64,000 nt of DNA from Scortum barcoo (GCA_023238725.1 CM041538.1:8074880-8138879); one strand, 5' to 3'; numbered from the stretch's first letter, positions 1-13,169 are shown. Numbers and translations: made by a program. The notes: generated by a model not told the origin, from the letters alone.

Positions 1-1480
1 TGGTATAAATGTGGTTGTCTTTCAGTTTTTCATAGCCATTTCAAGGATACTTCATCTGTCAGAACCACCCGCCCCACATATGTCCGTTTCATTGGCAGTT
101 GTTTCACTTTGTGTCCCATCAGTGTTGTTCCTTCTTTCTACAATGTCAGCACTCACTTCACGGACACTTTCTGTGCTCTGAGTGGACATGTTGGCCAGGA
201 CGGAAAAGGGGGAAAGAGTTGGAGGCTGAGGTGGACATCACAAACAACGAGACAGGCCGACAGACAAAGACAGTAGTCAGAGAGGCTCCTGTGGGCCCTG
301 GGGACCTGTTGCTCTTTTCACATCGGCCTGTGCTGCTGTGTTACATTAGAGCAAGCTGTTGCAGGATCGATGCCCACAAGGGATACGTTAGTTGGTGTTT
401 TATTGCACGGCAGAGAGAGGCGGAGGAGAGCAAAACATTGTGTGTGTGTCTGTGCTGCATGTGTGTTATTCCAGTAGGAAGCAGAAAAAGGGGGGTGAGT
501 GAAGTGACACATCTTAAGCATGTGAAGCGTTTTCTACACAGAGGAAACATATTGAAAATGTAATGAAAAATTTGTCTAAGTGAACACAGCGAGAAACAAA
601 CTGCACTGTGTTTCTATCCTCTGCCTTTTGGTTTTCCTCTTAACATGAACATGTTGGTATAAATGTGGTTGTCGAACACACATAAACATGTCCTCTGCCT
701 TTTGGTTTTCCTCTTAAGTCCGTGATGTTGGTATAAATGTGGTTGTCGCACATTTCAAGGATACTTCATCTGTCACAACCACCCGCCCCACATATGTCCG
801 TTTCATTGGCAGTTGAAAAGGGGGAAACACAAACAACGAGACAGGCCGACAGACAAAGACAGTTTCACTTTGTGTCCCATCAGTGTTGTTCCTTCTTTCT
901 ACAGGCTGTCCCTTCTCTTTTCACGGACACTCGGCCTTCTGTGCTGCTGTGTTACATTAGAGCAAGCTAGTCAGAGAGGCTCCTGTGGGCCCTGGGGACC
1001 TGTTGCTCTTTTCACATCGGCCTGTGCTGCTGTGTTAGGGATTAGAGCAAGCTGTTGGTGTTTTATTGCCCCCACAAGGAGGAGAGCAAAACATACGTTA
1101 GTTGGTGTGTTTATTGCACGGCAGAGAGAGGCGGAGGAGAGCAAAACATTGTGTGTGTGTCGGGGGGGTGAGTGAAGTGACATCTGCAGAAAAAGGGGGG
1201 TGAGTGAAGTGACACATCAGAGGAAACATTAAGCTAAGTGAAGCGTTTTCAGCGAGAAACAAACTACACAGAGGAAACATGAACACGAACACACATAAAC
1301 ATGTAAGCGAGAAACAAACTGCACAAACATGAACACGAACACACATTCCCCCCGGGCATCTGCACACAATCCCCCCGGGCAATATATAACAAGCCTGCTG
1401 TTGGCTCTTCTTTAGTCCAGCAGAATGGCAGGTATAAATGTACCACTTCACGCCTGCTGTTGGGGACCTTTATTGTGCTA
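1..1480. repeat. Mosaic of shuffled short direct repeats
   Basis: Blocks of about 20 to 70 bp occur two or three times in changed order. Examples are 37-101 with 751-815 (65 bp, one or two differences), 102-142 with 863-903, 239-273 with 828-862, 275-343 with 969-1037, 617-643 with 691-717, and a 20-bp block starting near 1, 654 and 728. The order is not conserved: the block at 239-273 lies after the 102-142 block in the first copy but before it in the second. Near-perfect identity with scrambled order suggests a gap-filling or haplotype artefact of assembly, or a recently rearranged duplication. I see no coding capacity and no known transposon family. Confidence 0.8.
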
Positions 1481-3085
1481 CAGTGAATGTATTTGACCTT
1501 CAACTATTCCATTTATTCCACCCTTCCATTATTTGATAACAGATCAAAGAGGACGAAGGACAGTCCACCCACGTTAAAAAAAAATTGTATGTGAGTGAAT
1601 GTGCGTGTGAATATTTCTGTACATAGTGGTTTTGCCTCTTTTATCTTGTTTCACTCTCATTTCCACTAAAAGAGGTGACTGCATAGAGTGGTAGCCTGTT
1701 GTCTCAGAGTTTCTTCCCATTATGTTCTCCTTCATTTATAATCCTTTGACTGCTCTCAATGTGTGCGTAGGTGTAATGTAATGGAGCCAGCACACAAACA
1801 GGCTCACTGCGCACCCAGAGTCGTTTGCACTTGCCTCAGACTCTGGCAGACCCATCGCTTCCTTCCAACGATAGCTTTAAGAACATTACTCACCCCTCTT
1901 TCACCCCCTCCAACACTCGCATTTTCCCCTGCACACACACAAACATGCACACTATCTCAGGATCTCAAGGAGATGACAGGGAAGCCTGCTGAAATGTTGT
2001 TGTTGTTGTAATGACTAAATAATATGTAGTTCAGCTTGCTCGCTAGTGTGCTTTTGTGTACAGTAGGTTCACAGGCCAGGTGAATATAGGATGAATTTTT
2101 AGAAGTTTTGCCTTTAGAAGAGCTTCATTGCACATTATATGTACTTAGTAATTTGATGCTACAAAGAGGGGTCGTGGCATCATTGTTGACTGCAGTCTGC
2201 AGAAGTGAAGTTTTTGCAGAGCCACCTGCAGACATCAAAGATTCTTTTCATCTTCTCATCTTGAATGTAGGAATGTCAAGAAGAGATGCAACTTTATCTT
2301 TAGCAGGTGATCGTAAGCTAACAGTACCTAATAATTGATTATCGATCGAGTTGGGCAGTCCAGACCTTTTACCTTTTACCATATCTCTGTTCTTGTTTTT
2401 GATTTTTTGGCTTTGTATACAATTGTCTTTTTTAAAATTAACATCAGAATTAGTCTGAACTGAGCTACTCATGGGAGCTGTTTTAAGCCAATAACAAAGC
2501 AATTCCTGTTTTTATCATAATAATGTATGCCTGCAATTGCAATGAGATCTATAAGTCTCTACTAAAACTGTAGCCTTTTAAATAGTTTTAAGATTCATTG
2601 TTAAATGGAGAAAGAAACATGGGTTCAGCAGAGAGATCAACATGAAAAACAACAACTCTATCATGATGAGGCCATCTAAAATGGTAATGATATCATTATC
2701 ATGCAGCACCCATGGTAAAATGCAGGATTACATTTTTATTGTGGAGATACAATCATCACACTTAATCACAATGACCTATTTTTAATGTATTCATAGATTT
2801 ACTACTTAGCAATTATCAGAAGGAATGCAATTATTTTTCCAGGCAGACGTGCAGAGTGTGTGTGTGTGATTTGTGCATTGTGTGTAAATGGGGCGCTGGG
2901 TTTTTTTTGTTGTGTGTTTGTGTGTGCGCGCGCATGTGTGTGTGTTTGTGTAGGGGGGGTTCTGAGAATGTGTGGAGCCATATAGATAGAGTGATGACCA
3001 TGTCACATTTCACATTCAGTGGCTGAAATGCAATGAAATATGAAATGTTCTGACAAATGGCATCCACAGTGTACTTATGTCAATA
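1481..3085. other. Non-coding sequence, probable lrp8 intron
   Basis: AT-rich unique sequence without a recognisable exon or element. A TG-rich simple stretch with a short CG-alternating part lies at about 2854-2952. Since the first exon in the window starts with a phase-1 splice acceptor, this stretch is probably intronic, but the preceding exon is not visible. Confidence 0.5.
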
Positions 3086-4328
3086 CAGTGCATCCGGAAA
3101 GTATTCACAATGCTTCACTTTTTCCACATTTTGTTATGTTACAGTCTTATTCCAAAATGGAATTAAATTCATTTTCTTCCTCAAAAACACCACGTAATGA
3201 CAACGTGAATTTTTTTCTTGAGACTTTTTGCAAATTTATTAAAATTAAAAAAACTAAGAAATACATAAGTATTCACAGCCTTTGCTCAATACTTTGTTGA
3301 TGCACCTTTGGCAGCAATTACAGCCTCAAGTCTTTTTGAATATGATGCCACAAGCTTGGTAAACCTATCTTTGGGCAGTTTCGCCCATTTCCTCTTTGCA
3401 GCACCTCTCAAGCCTCCATCAGGTTGGATGGGAAGCGTCAGTGCACAGCCATTTTCAGATCTCTTCAGAGATGTTCAATCAACTCTTCAAGTCTGGGCTC
3501 TGGCTGGGCCACTCAAGGACATTCACAGAGTTGTCCTGAAACTACTCCTTTGTTATCTTGGCTGTGTGCTTAGGGTCGTTGTCCTGCTGAAAGATGAACC
3601 GTCGCCCAGGATGTCTCTGTACATTACATTGCTGCATTCATCTTTCCCTCTATCCTGACTAGTCTCCCAGTTCCTGCCACTGAAAAACATCCCCACAGCA
3701 TGATGCTGCCACCACCATGCTTCACTGTAGGGATGGTATTGGCCTGGTGATGAGTGGTGCCTGGTTTCCTCCAAACATGACGCCTGGCATTAACGCCAAA
3801 GAGTTCAATCTTTGTCTCATCAGACCAGAGAATTTTGTTTCTCATGGTCTGAGAGTCCTTCAGGTGCATTTTGGCAAACTCCAGGCGGGCTGCCATGTGT
3901 CTTTGACTCAGTGGCTTCCGTCTGGCCACTCTACCATACAGGCCTACTGTACTGTAAACTGTGGGACTTTATATAGATAGCTGTGTGCCTTTCCAAATCA
4001 AGTCCAATCAACTGAATTTACAGACAGGTGGACTCCAATTAAGCTGAAGAAACATCTCAAGGATGATCAGTGGAAACAGGATGCACCTGAGCTCAATTTT
4101 GAGCTTCATGGCAAAGGCTGTGAATACTTATGTACATGTGATTTCTTAGTTTTTTATTTTTAATAAATTTGCAAAAATCTCAAAAAAAAAAATTTCATGT
4201 TGTCATTATGTGGTGTTGTGTGTAGAATTTTGAGGAAGAACAATGAATTTAATCCATTTTGGAATAAGGCTGTAACATAACAAAATGTGGAAAAAGTGAA
4301 GCGTTATGAATACTTTCCGGATGCACTA
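3086..4328 (-). mobile_element. Defective Tc1/mariner DNA transposon
   Basis: The two ends are inverted copies of each other over roughly 100 bp, starting with the motif AGTGCATCCGGAAAGTATTCA, and are flanked by TA dinucleotides (3084-3085 and 4329-4330), the Tc1/mariner target-site duplication. The interior encodes transposase remnants on the minus strand. At 1.24 kb it is shorter than a typical full-length fish Tc1 element, and the N-terminal DNA-binding part of the transposase is missing, so it is a non-autonomous relic. The ends are still easily aligned, so the insertion is not ancient. It sits in the presumed upstream intron of lrp8. Confidence 0.9.
3555..3929 (-). pseudogene. Tc1 transposase remnant (DDE domain, broken)
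   Basis: On the minus strand an open stretch (3929 down to 3624) has the Tc1 hallmark WSDETKIELFG, containing the first catalytic Asp, followed by a Gly-rich GGGSIMLWGCF segment and the motif YRDIL. The second catalytic Asp motif (QQDNDPKHTA) is encoded near 3557-3600 but in a different frame and directly after RDIL, so the sequence normally between them is deleted. The helix-turn-helix N-terminus is absent and later parts contain stops. It cannot make an active transposase. Confidence 0.88.
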
Positions 4329-7300
4329 TACACACGCCTACATGTGTATAGAAACACACAGGGACATTCATCACACACGACCTGCGCGCACACACGCTGT
4401 ACATAGACAATTAATCTGCCGCTATTGCTAGTGAGGTAGTTAATATTCAACTCTAAGCTGCTGGTAGATGGCATAGTGATTTAGCTATTGAAATATGCTA
4501 TTCTATTCAGTATACCATCCCTTTTGGGCAGTGTGTGTGTCTGTGTGTCTGTGTGAGTGAAATCCCCATAGTCCCCACTCATCATGAAGGTGGTTAAGAG
4601 GAAGTCCCTAGTGTGTACCAATCAGGTTACACAGAGAGTTTCAGTCTCTCACTGAATTTTGCGCCATTTTTCTCTTCATCACAGCTGCCATTTCACTTGG
4701 ATTCCCCAGGCTCTACTGCCACCCTACATCGAGGTCTTATTTTCAGTGGCTTTTCACACTCAGTTTGACATGTTTTTACTCTGAGTAAAGACAATCTAAC
4801 TAGCATATGTGAATGGAAAGTCTCTGTTTGGGGTCCTGAAGTTGAAATTCTGTGCAGGGATTTTTGGGAGATTTATTTTATTTTATTTATTGTTTATAAT
4901 AATGCAGTTGAATGCCAGACTGATGTAAATCTAGACATGACTGAGGGTTTGACAAATATACTGTTGCAGATACTTTTTTAAAGGATCCATTAAAGGATCC
5001 ATTTGTGTCCATTGTTTGGTATATTTTAAGTTTTTAATATATAAAGTATAATCTCATGAAACCTAGTTTAGCTAGGCTGTAGTATACAGGGAAACCTGAA
5101 ACCAAGGGAATGAAATTCTGGGTGTGTAGATGGATTTTTTTCTTAACAGTTTTCACATTGCCAGGGACCACAAGGTGTCATCCCTCATTACTGATTTAAG
5201 TAAGTAAGTCAGCAATGGCCAACACCATCATCTTTCATAAATTCCAGATGCTCAGGATCAACACATCAGCAGTGACTTTGCAGACCGCTTGAGACAGATA
5301 TAGCCAGCTAAAATATGAGCTCTCACAAATGTAATCAAAGCTTCAGGTTATTGAAAATCTTAAACCACATTATAGCTCACCTTTCATCGCTGCAGATATA
5401 TTTACCTCTTCATCTCTTTCCTCTCAGCAGTTTCTAAATTGCTGGCTGAAGAGAAAGTTAGAAAGTTGTGTTCAGAGCAATCACAACATTTGAGAGACAA
5501 AGGATAAAATGAGCTGCTCACTACTGCTCACAATCAGTTCAAATCCCTGAGGACTTGGTGCCATTTAGAGTAGTTAGCAGATTACACTGATGAAATTACT
5601 GCTTAATATTATTTAAGTCATGTAAGTGGTATTAAGGGTATTACACATAGTGAATGTTCAGTGCATATAAAGAGCAAAGTGTAAGTTCTGCCCTATCTCA
5701 GGTCACATGTCTTCATTTTATTATTTTTTTTCCACATCTTCCAACCCAAAAGAGATGACTGACACGTTAGACGCCACCAATGCCCCAAACATGTAGCGCC
5801 GGCTGTGTGCCTGGTAAACCCCATTTGGCAAGGCTGTTGGAAAGCGAATTTCCTCTGAAGCTGCCTTCTGTTTGTCAGTCAGTGATAAATCTATTCTGAA
5901 TTCCATCTCTCCTCACTGTCTACCCGTCTTCTCCATTAGGAGAAGAGGATGACTTTCATGTTACGGCACGCTGAAGAGCTCAGGGCTTAGGGCCCGCCTG
6001 TCTGGTGGTCACCCGCGTGTATGCATGTCTCTGTGTGTGCACGCTGCCGATGCTTCAAAGGTCTAATGTAGCCAAAGTACGAATAAACACTTTGTGAGAG
6101 CCCTGGAGAGGGACTGCATGTCAAGCTGTCTGCGTCTCTCTTCACACACACAGACACACACTCGGGGCTCTTCTGGCCCTCCTGCAGAATGGATGCATCA
6201 AACATATCTAAAACTGCCTCTCCTCCCTGTTGTCCTCCTCCCCTTCCCCCCATGTAGTTCCTCAGTTTTTGTTTGGTCTCCAGCTAAGTGGCGGGCTAAC
6301 TTTTCTAGACCTGTGCAACACACAACCGTCGTCTTACATTTTATTGGATGCTGACGCCTCTAGCACTCTTCCTCCTCTCACGGTTTTCTGTTTTAATGAT
6401 ATCAAGGCTAATGGTGCCTGATGCACAGCAAATGCTACATTAACTAACTGTCCTAAAAAACAAACTGAGTCAATACATGAGGTGGATGTGTTTAAGAGCC
6501 GCAGCTGAGGAGTGCAAGAAAATGAGGTGAAATTTGTGCATTTATAATGTCAGGTTCTTCACATTCGTGCAGAGTAATTTCCATGATACTTTTATGCTGT
6601 TTGAAATTGGCACCCTGCAATTTTGCACGTTGACGCACCTAAACGGAGGTGTTATCGGGTAATTGCGCACTGATTTTACTTATTAAAAAAAAAAAGGTTC
6701 CTGTAAGTCTCCTGTATGTGTGGAGGTGGTGAAATGGGTCAGACAACATTAGTGAGAGCTTTCTTGCTTGCTGGTTTAGGAGGAAATGTTGCACTGCACC
6801 AGTTTCAGTTGGTCAATTGTCACTGTGCATGAAGAGGGATTATCTTCCAGTGACCAAACTGACAAAAAGCAACAATAATTTACACAAATAGGGAGACTAT
6901 ATGATGCACCACTCCTCTGCTGCAGTCCCTCTTTGTAGTTGATAATTTTGTTGGAAATGGCATTTAGCAGATGAAATAGTAGATAGTAAATACAATGGGA
7001 GTTTTTTTTTCTGACTACATGACGTTTTGCTTTTGTTTTGGTGAGGGGGATCCTGCTTTGTCAGGTTAGGTTTTCTCAGTAGAGGAATAAATTTGACAGG
7101 TCATGCAACAGCACTGGTCCAACTTACCCTCAAACCAGCAGAACTATTGGAAACCCCCCAGTCCGGTGTCCTGCCCAGCTTCAAGTGAAAATAACATTTT
7201 GAAACACTGGGTACTCACACACTGCACAGCCCTGATGAAAACACACACTGCAGTGTTGGATGTAGCTTCGGTTTGTATTTTACTAGTGAATAATTTAACA

Positions 7301-7748
7301 GAAATTTTCCCGCCTCTTTCGGAATTTTTTCTTTCTCCCATCAGTCCTCATGAATATAGATGGTGATTTGTTTGCAATTACCCTTGTGTATCTGACAGTA
7401 CAAGGCATGCTTGACTCAACATGGATTTGTTTTTTATTGATGCTCTCATGTAAAAGATAAGGCGTACATATTGATATTTCATAGAGTAGATGAACACGTC
7501 GCCTGTCTACGGTACGGCCCATTAAGCCTACGCTGCACTAAAATGCCTTCAGGTGTTAGTGTCTGGTTTTAACTGATTGTAGAGTGAGCGTGTTTTCTGT
7601 TTCTGATTAAATGCAGCATTTTACACAGTTCTGTTAAGTATTTTTATCATTCTATTATTTTATTTCCATTTCTGGTTGTTGGAGCTTTGAGCTTTGGCAT
7701 GCTTTCCCGTGAGCACACCTGGTGAGCAAAGCATATGTCTGTAGGCGA

Positions 7749-7769
7749 GTGTGTGTGTGTGTGTGTGTG
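7749..7769. repeat. (GT)n microsatellite
   Basis: About ten perfect GT units in the presumed upstream intron, followed by a short imperfect GTGTGCACACGTGT stretch that is nearly palindromic. Confidence 0.95.
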
Positions 7770-8016
7770 GGTGTGCACACGTGTACGTGCTTCCAATACC
7801 ACAGCTCAGTGGCTGACATGTTAGACCAGAGTCTGATTGGATTCCACGCTCCAGAAACATTAAACCCAGTGATTCATGAAGAAAGGTTAAAAGTGAGGTG
7901 TGTGTCTGTGTGTAGTATGTAGTGTCTCTGCAGTACATGTGTCTGAATGAATATTTAAGCACAAATAGATTTGGTTTCAGTGTCCACCTGTACATGTGTT
8001 CAGTGGAGATTACATA

Positions 8017-8018
<2 letters not shown>

Positions 8019-8047
<29 letters not shown>
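8019..8047. repeat. (TG)n microsatellite
   Basis: About fourteen uninterrupted TG units followed by a short T run; no gene nearby. Confidence 0.95.
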
Positions 8048-8050
<3 letters not shown>

Positions 8051-11000
8051 ACACAGTATGCATAGCTGCTTGCTTTAGACCCATCCATGCTGGAAGAGAG
8101 TTCAGTTGTCCTTCAGATCAAGGTCAATGAGCTGTGCCCTATCTCCCTGCTCCATCTATTAGCTGTCCAGTGGAGGGTCTGGGGATGGATGGATGGAAAG
8201 CTTTGACCCCAAGTTAAACACAATCACCTGCAGGTGGGGAAGGTTACTGTCAAGATGGGATCAGTTACAGATTACTGAATACCTATTTAAAATTGTAATT
8301 GGTAGAATAATCCATTGGATGGATGTGTTTAATTAACAATCATGAGTCCAACTCTATGACACAGTCTGATTCCTCTCAACTCTTACTTATTTCTTAAAGC
8401 TTTTTTTTTTTTTCATTTGATTTGAGTAGAATTTTTTAAAAATTCATTTTAGGTAACTTACACAAGTACTAACAATTGTTTTATTGCATATGGATTACAG
8501 GCACAGAGTTTGTTGACTGCATTCCCACCTACCTAATCTGTTATGTGTCACATCTGACCATCTATGCGCTCTGCCATTATCTGCTATTAAATCTGCCTAC
8601 TGTTCAGGGGAATGGGTACCTTTTGGTGGTAAAGGACATTTCTGCTCTCACATCTATCAATGGATATACCACCCTGTGCGGCCCTGTGAGCACCTGTCTC
8701 CTTTCCAATCTCCCCCTTCTCTGTTTCTAAGGATTGGTTTTGGCCTGTGTTAACTGAGAGGCCACCTTCACTGGCACATCTACCAAAGTCTTCTTGGCAT
8801 GTGTCAGCTTTATTCTTCTCCATTTCCTTTGTGGATTTAGGAAGTTCAGCCTTGAAAACAGCAAACATGATACATGTTGATGTTTTAGGGTCAGAAGTCA
8901 AGTATTTTAAGGTCAGTAAAGCATATCTTTAATTTGGAGTCAAGAAGGAAAATTCCACCATGAAGTCATCTTCATAGAATTTTACATTGCATTTCAATGC
9001 AAATCTTTGCATTACTCATTATTTATTATAGGGGTGTAAAACAGGAAGATTATAATTTTTTCAGCACAAAAAGTACTTAAATTTAATCTTTTTTGTAAAA
9101 AGAAGAGGATAGAGGAAGTGAAAGGCTATAAATGTGCTTTATCTGGTTTAGTGACCTTACAGGAAGAAAAACACATGCACAGAGAGCAGAAGTGGGGAGG
9201 GTTTGGGCAGGAGGACACTTCTCTGAAACAGAAAGTGGCAGGGTTTATGGGAAATGTGGTCATTATATTAAGAGATATCATGAATCACTTTGACTTTTGC
9301 TTACCTATGTGTATACTGTGTATTGCAGTATACTGGATGTTAGTCAAGTCTTCTGTAAGTGTGGAAGAAACAAAGGAAATAGCTGAAATGCGTAGGCATC
9401 CAGGGATGGAGAGGAAAATAAACTTAAATAAGAAGAACAGATACCATCCCAAACCTTGTGTGACTCTTGTAGGATGTTGTGGAAGAATTGCTTTAATACA
9501 GCCTGTGTTCCTGTGAACTTCAAACTCAAACTTGAGTTGTTTTTTTTTTTTATCCATGAGACACAAATTCGATGAACTGCAAACCACCTGCCTGTTCATG
9601 TAGTGGAAAAAAAGCTATTGAGAGCAAACTATCTTTATTTTGTAGTGCAGTATTCCAGTGGGAACACATACTAACAAGCTTCTTACCCCAGCCTTGCTGT
9701 TTATAGCCAGCACACCTAGCTGACCGAGCTCTCTGCCTTAATGAAAAACTCTTTTAAGCATGAAAAAACAAAGGCATTCAGTCTGACTAGCAACACAACA
9801 TCACCCTCTGGGATGAAGCATAATATGTTAATAATTTCCAGAAGTAAAACAGCTCTTGCTGTTTGCACGGGAAGTATTAAGATAATCACTTTATAACTTT
9901 GCACAAGTGTTTGTTTGTACAAACACCTTACGTGACCCCCGGAACACCTAAGCTTGTGCGGGGATGCTGCTGATGTTGTTTATGTGCTCATGTTAATTAA
10001 ATTACTTAGATCTGAGTGGGGATGATTAGCATGCTAGCAGTAATAGCTACTAGGGAATCCAATAGCCTATTATAATAATGAGTCCCTTTGGCACACTGCG
10101 TGGGAAGGTAACAGAGAGAGAGAAAGAAGCGCTTACATCGGTTGCTCAGGGACAAGTGTGTGTGTGTGTTTTTTTTTTTTTTAGAAGGATACATATTTCA
10201 GATTGATTTGTCCAACCTGGATGGAATGACATATCACTGCTGGTGTGGTGAAGAAGAAGTAAGCAGTCTGCCTGGAAAACACAAATACAACAATGCACAC
10301 ATACACACACCCTTATGGATGCATAATTTTCCCAGCTCCCAGAAGGCTCAAGATACTGGTGAAGAAATAAACACATTCCTTGACAATCACACGCATAAAT
10401 ATACACATAAGACTCCACAGGTATTTCTGTGCAAACATCCCCACACGCACAAGCACACACGCAAATACTCATGGAGGGGGGGCTCTGCACTGCGGCAGGC
10501 ACCTGCAGCTGTGTCCCCACTCTGCTCATTTTACACCTGTTTCCACAGACTGGACCTCTGCTGCACATATGCTGTCGACCTTGTTCTTAGTGCAGCACGA
10601 TGTGTTGTTTGCCTAGCGTGTTTCAGCGTAGTAATGGTTGCATGCATTGATTCAAGGGTTGAGCGTCTGTGGTTGCATTTAAGACCATGTTTATTTTCAT
10701 TGAATAATGTATCATGTTTGCTTTTCCTATGAGGCAAGTTAGCAGAGTTTTTTTTTTCTTTATCTCTTTTTACTTAAACAGTCGCTCCTCACTGGCTTGA
10801 CTTCAGATTCAAACACTGTCTTCTACTCATACCAGATGCCCAGAAACCCAATAGCGAAGGCGAAGGATCTTGAAATGCCCTCTGTTCATTAAGTCTAGAT
10901 TTCAACACCAACACTGTCTTTCGCTTTCATCTCCAGAGAAAGAGAAGAAGACATACTGCTGCATGTATTCCTGTTCCCCTTAGGAGTCTGAATATATGCA

Positions 11001-11259
11001 GTGATAAGTTAACTGTATCTGTCCTCTAACTCACATTTTCTCTCATCTACTCCCGCATGCACTGATGTATGCTTCCAAAAGGACTTCAAGTGGATGCTTT
11101 ATTGGACAGCTGACTGTAGCTTCTTAATTTCACTCTATGTACAAAATGTATTAGGATAAAAATGGGATCTATAGTGGATTATGTAATGAAATTAAAGAAA
11201 CATTGTCTCTCAAAATATTAACCTCTGTTTTTCATCCACCTGTCCTATTCTTCCTGCAG

Positions 11260-11634
11260 ATGCCAAGGCCTGCCCCTCCAAGGATTTCCACTGCCGCAAC
11301 GGAAAGTGTGTGGCACCGATCTTTGTATGTGACGGTGACGACGACTGTGGGGACAACAGCGACGAGGAGAAGTGCTCGGCTCCCACCTGCGGCCAGCATG
11401 AGTTCCGCTGCAATGACTCTGAGTGTATCCCCGCTTTGTGGAGTTGTGATGGCGACCCGGACTGCAAGGACAAGTCAGATGAATCCATGGAGCGCTGCAG
11501 CCGGAGGACGGAGCCCCAGAAGCCTCGCTGCCCAGTGGGCGAGTTCCAGTGCGGGAGCGGGGAGTGTGTCCACATGAACTGGAAGTGCGACGGAGACGCA
11601 GACTGCAAGGATAAATCGGATGAAGCAAACTGTC
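11260..11634 (+). CDS. lrp8: lrp8 exon: three LDLa ligand-binding repeats
   Basis: This 375-bp exon is bounded by a CAG acceptor and GTAAGT donor, phase 1 at both ends. It encodes three complete LDLa modules of six cysteines each, with acidic calcium-cage motifs DGDDDCGDNSDE, DGDPDCKDKSDE and DGDADCKDKSDE. The second and third have the Trp before the last Cys pair (LWSCDGD, NWKCDGD) that contacts a ligand lysine in this family; the first has Phe. It corresponds to the three-repeat exon of LDLR (exon 4) and LRP8 (exon 5). In mammals the LRP8 exon is frequently skipped; skipping here would also keep the frame. It is the first exon seen in this window, so earlier repeats are missing. Confidence 0.96.
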
Positions 11635-12423
11635 GTAAGTCATCTGTGAATACATTGTTTTGATGCGGAAGGACTGATACATGGGTAGGTGAATGAGTGT
11701 GTAAATGAGTAACTGAATGGAGTTTTTAGGGATAACGGTGTTGTTCTTTTAATTACTATCAAGAAACTCCAAAGAGACCAAAGTTATACTACCAAAGAAT
11801 ATTCTAAGCCATAGCTTAGCATTTTCTCATGTACCATAGAACTATGCTGTCATCCAAAGACTGCTGAAAAAATAATAAAAGAGTTATACCATTGACATTT
11901 CATTTTATTAAAATGAACATCCAGAGTAGTGTGTTGTGAAACAACTCCAAGGCTCCATTTTCAGTCCCCGAGGAGTAACCCTGACATCACTGCACATGCC
12001 CAGGGACACAGCTTTGCAAGTAAATTACCTTTGTATTGTTCATTGTCATGAAGGAATATGTAATCCATTTGCAATGTTATGGTTCTTTTATGTAATTCAT
12101 CAGGGAATACACACAGCACATGTTAGAGGCTAAATTCAGATTTTTTATTTTACCATTATATTTCAGTTTCTACTGACTTTTATGGTCATTTACAAAAGTA
12201 AAAGCAATTGATGGACTCCAACAATAATGCACGTTGTGTGGTGAAACAATTACAACTGTACAACTATACTTCAAAGACTGACCTGCTGCCTACTCTGAAC
12301 AAAGACTAAACAACTAATCTTGTTGTGGTGCCAAATGATTGAAGGAAAATCAATGCTAACTTGATCATGATGAGCCGTGAGTGTGTTGCCATGCAACCAT
12401 GTGATCTGAGCAGAAGGAGTGTG

Positions 12424-12430
<7 letters not shown>

Positions 12431-12455
<25 letters not shown>
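12431..12455. repeat. (GT)n microsatellite
   Basis: Perfect GT repeat, preceded by short GTGAGT units. Its reverse complement occurs 125 bp downstream. Confidence 0.95.
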
Positions 12456-12580
12456 GGAGGTGAGGTGGTCCTTCATCAAGCGAGACCCCCATCTGGTCTC
12501 CTCTTCACACTCCCACACACCACTCAGGGAGATGACAGCAACCGCACGCAAATGACATGATACAAGCATACTGCACTGCG

Positions 12581-12608
12581 ACACACACACACACACACAC
12601 ACACACAC
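12581..12608. repeat. (AC)n microsatellite
   Basis: About fourteen AC units, complementary to the GT tract upstream. Confidence 0.95.
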
Positions 12609-13169
12609 TGATTTTCACAAGACAACAGACATGTATGTATACATACATACAAACACAGTTAAAATATGCAGATTTTCATGCAGCCAATCAGTCATTGAGG
12701 GCTGGTACATAAAAGACACTCTAAAAGGGATCATGTCAATGGATAGACCATTACATTTGTACTATACTTTATAATAATACTCTTCAGAACCATCCCAGCT
12801 CTTCAGACGCAATGACACAGGACCAGCAGGGCATTACTATGTATTGTCTGTGAGGTCCAAACCATTTTGTAGGTATGTGCTGCATCATGGGATAGGTTTT
12901 GGTTTTAGCTGCAGTATATTAAGCTAATACGATAGCTTGCAACCAGTATGTCAGCTAGCTTGCATTTTCTATATCAGTGATTTAAGGGTTCTGTTTGGGA
13001 CTAATGACATGAATGAGATATGCATTGTATATTTAAATAAAAAAAAACAAACCCAGTGACATAATAGTATAGCAATGACTTCTGACAGGGTGACAGCAAG
13101 TGGAGTGGTCTTGTCTAGTCTCTATGTGCCAGTGGAGTTATCTGTTCCCAGATGATAACCATGCTCACC

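Larger units (their letters stand above)
4329..11259. other. Long non-coding stretch, probable lrp8 intron
   Basis: No LDLa, EGF or signal-peptide exon is visible on either strand, although earlier lrp8 exons should lie 5' of 11260. Open frames here are short or made of translated CA/TG repeats. TG microsatellites lie at 7749-7769 and 8019-8047, and a TG plus poly-T tract at 10156-10183. The 3' end has a pyrimidine tract and the CAG acceptor at 11257-11259. Confidence 0.6.

Noticed and set aside
9118..9516. 132-codon open frame in the upstream intron
   Set aside because: No domain, no splice context, and the antisense frame is equally open.
10142..10732. 196-codon open frame upstream of the LDLa exons
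   Set aside because: It begins in translated TG and poly-T repeats and contains HTHK-type translation of CA repeats; no conserved domain.
1..11259. Upstream lrp8 exons for the signal peptide and first LDLa repeats
   Set aside because: Searched for SDE-type calcium-cage motifs with six-cysteine spacing and found none; these exons are probably beyond the window start.
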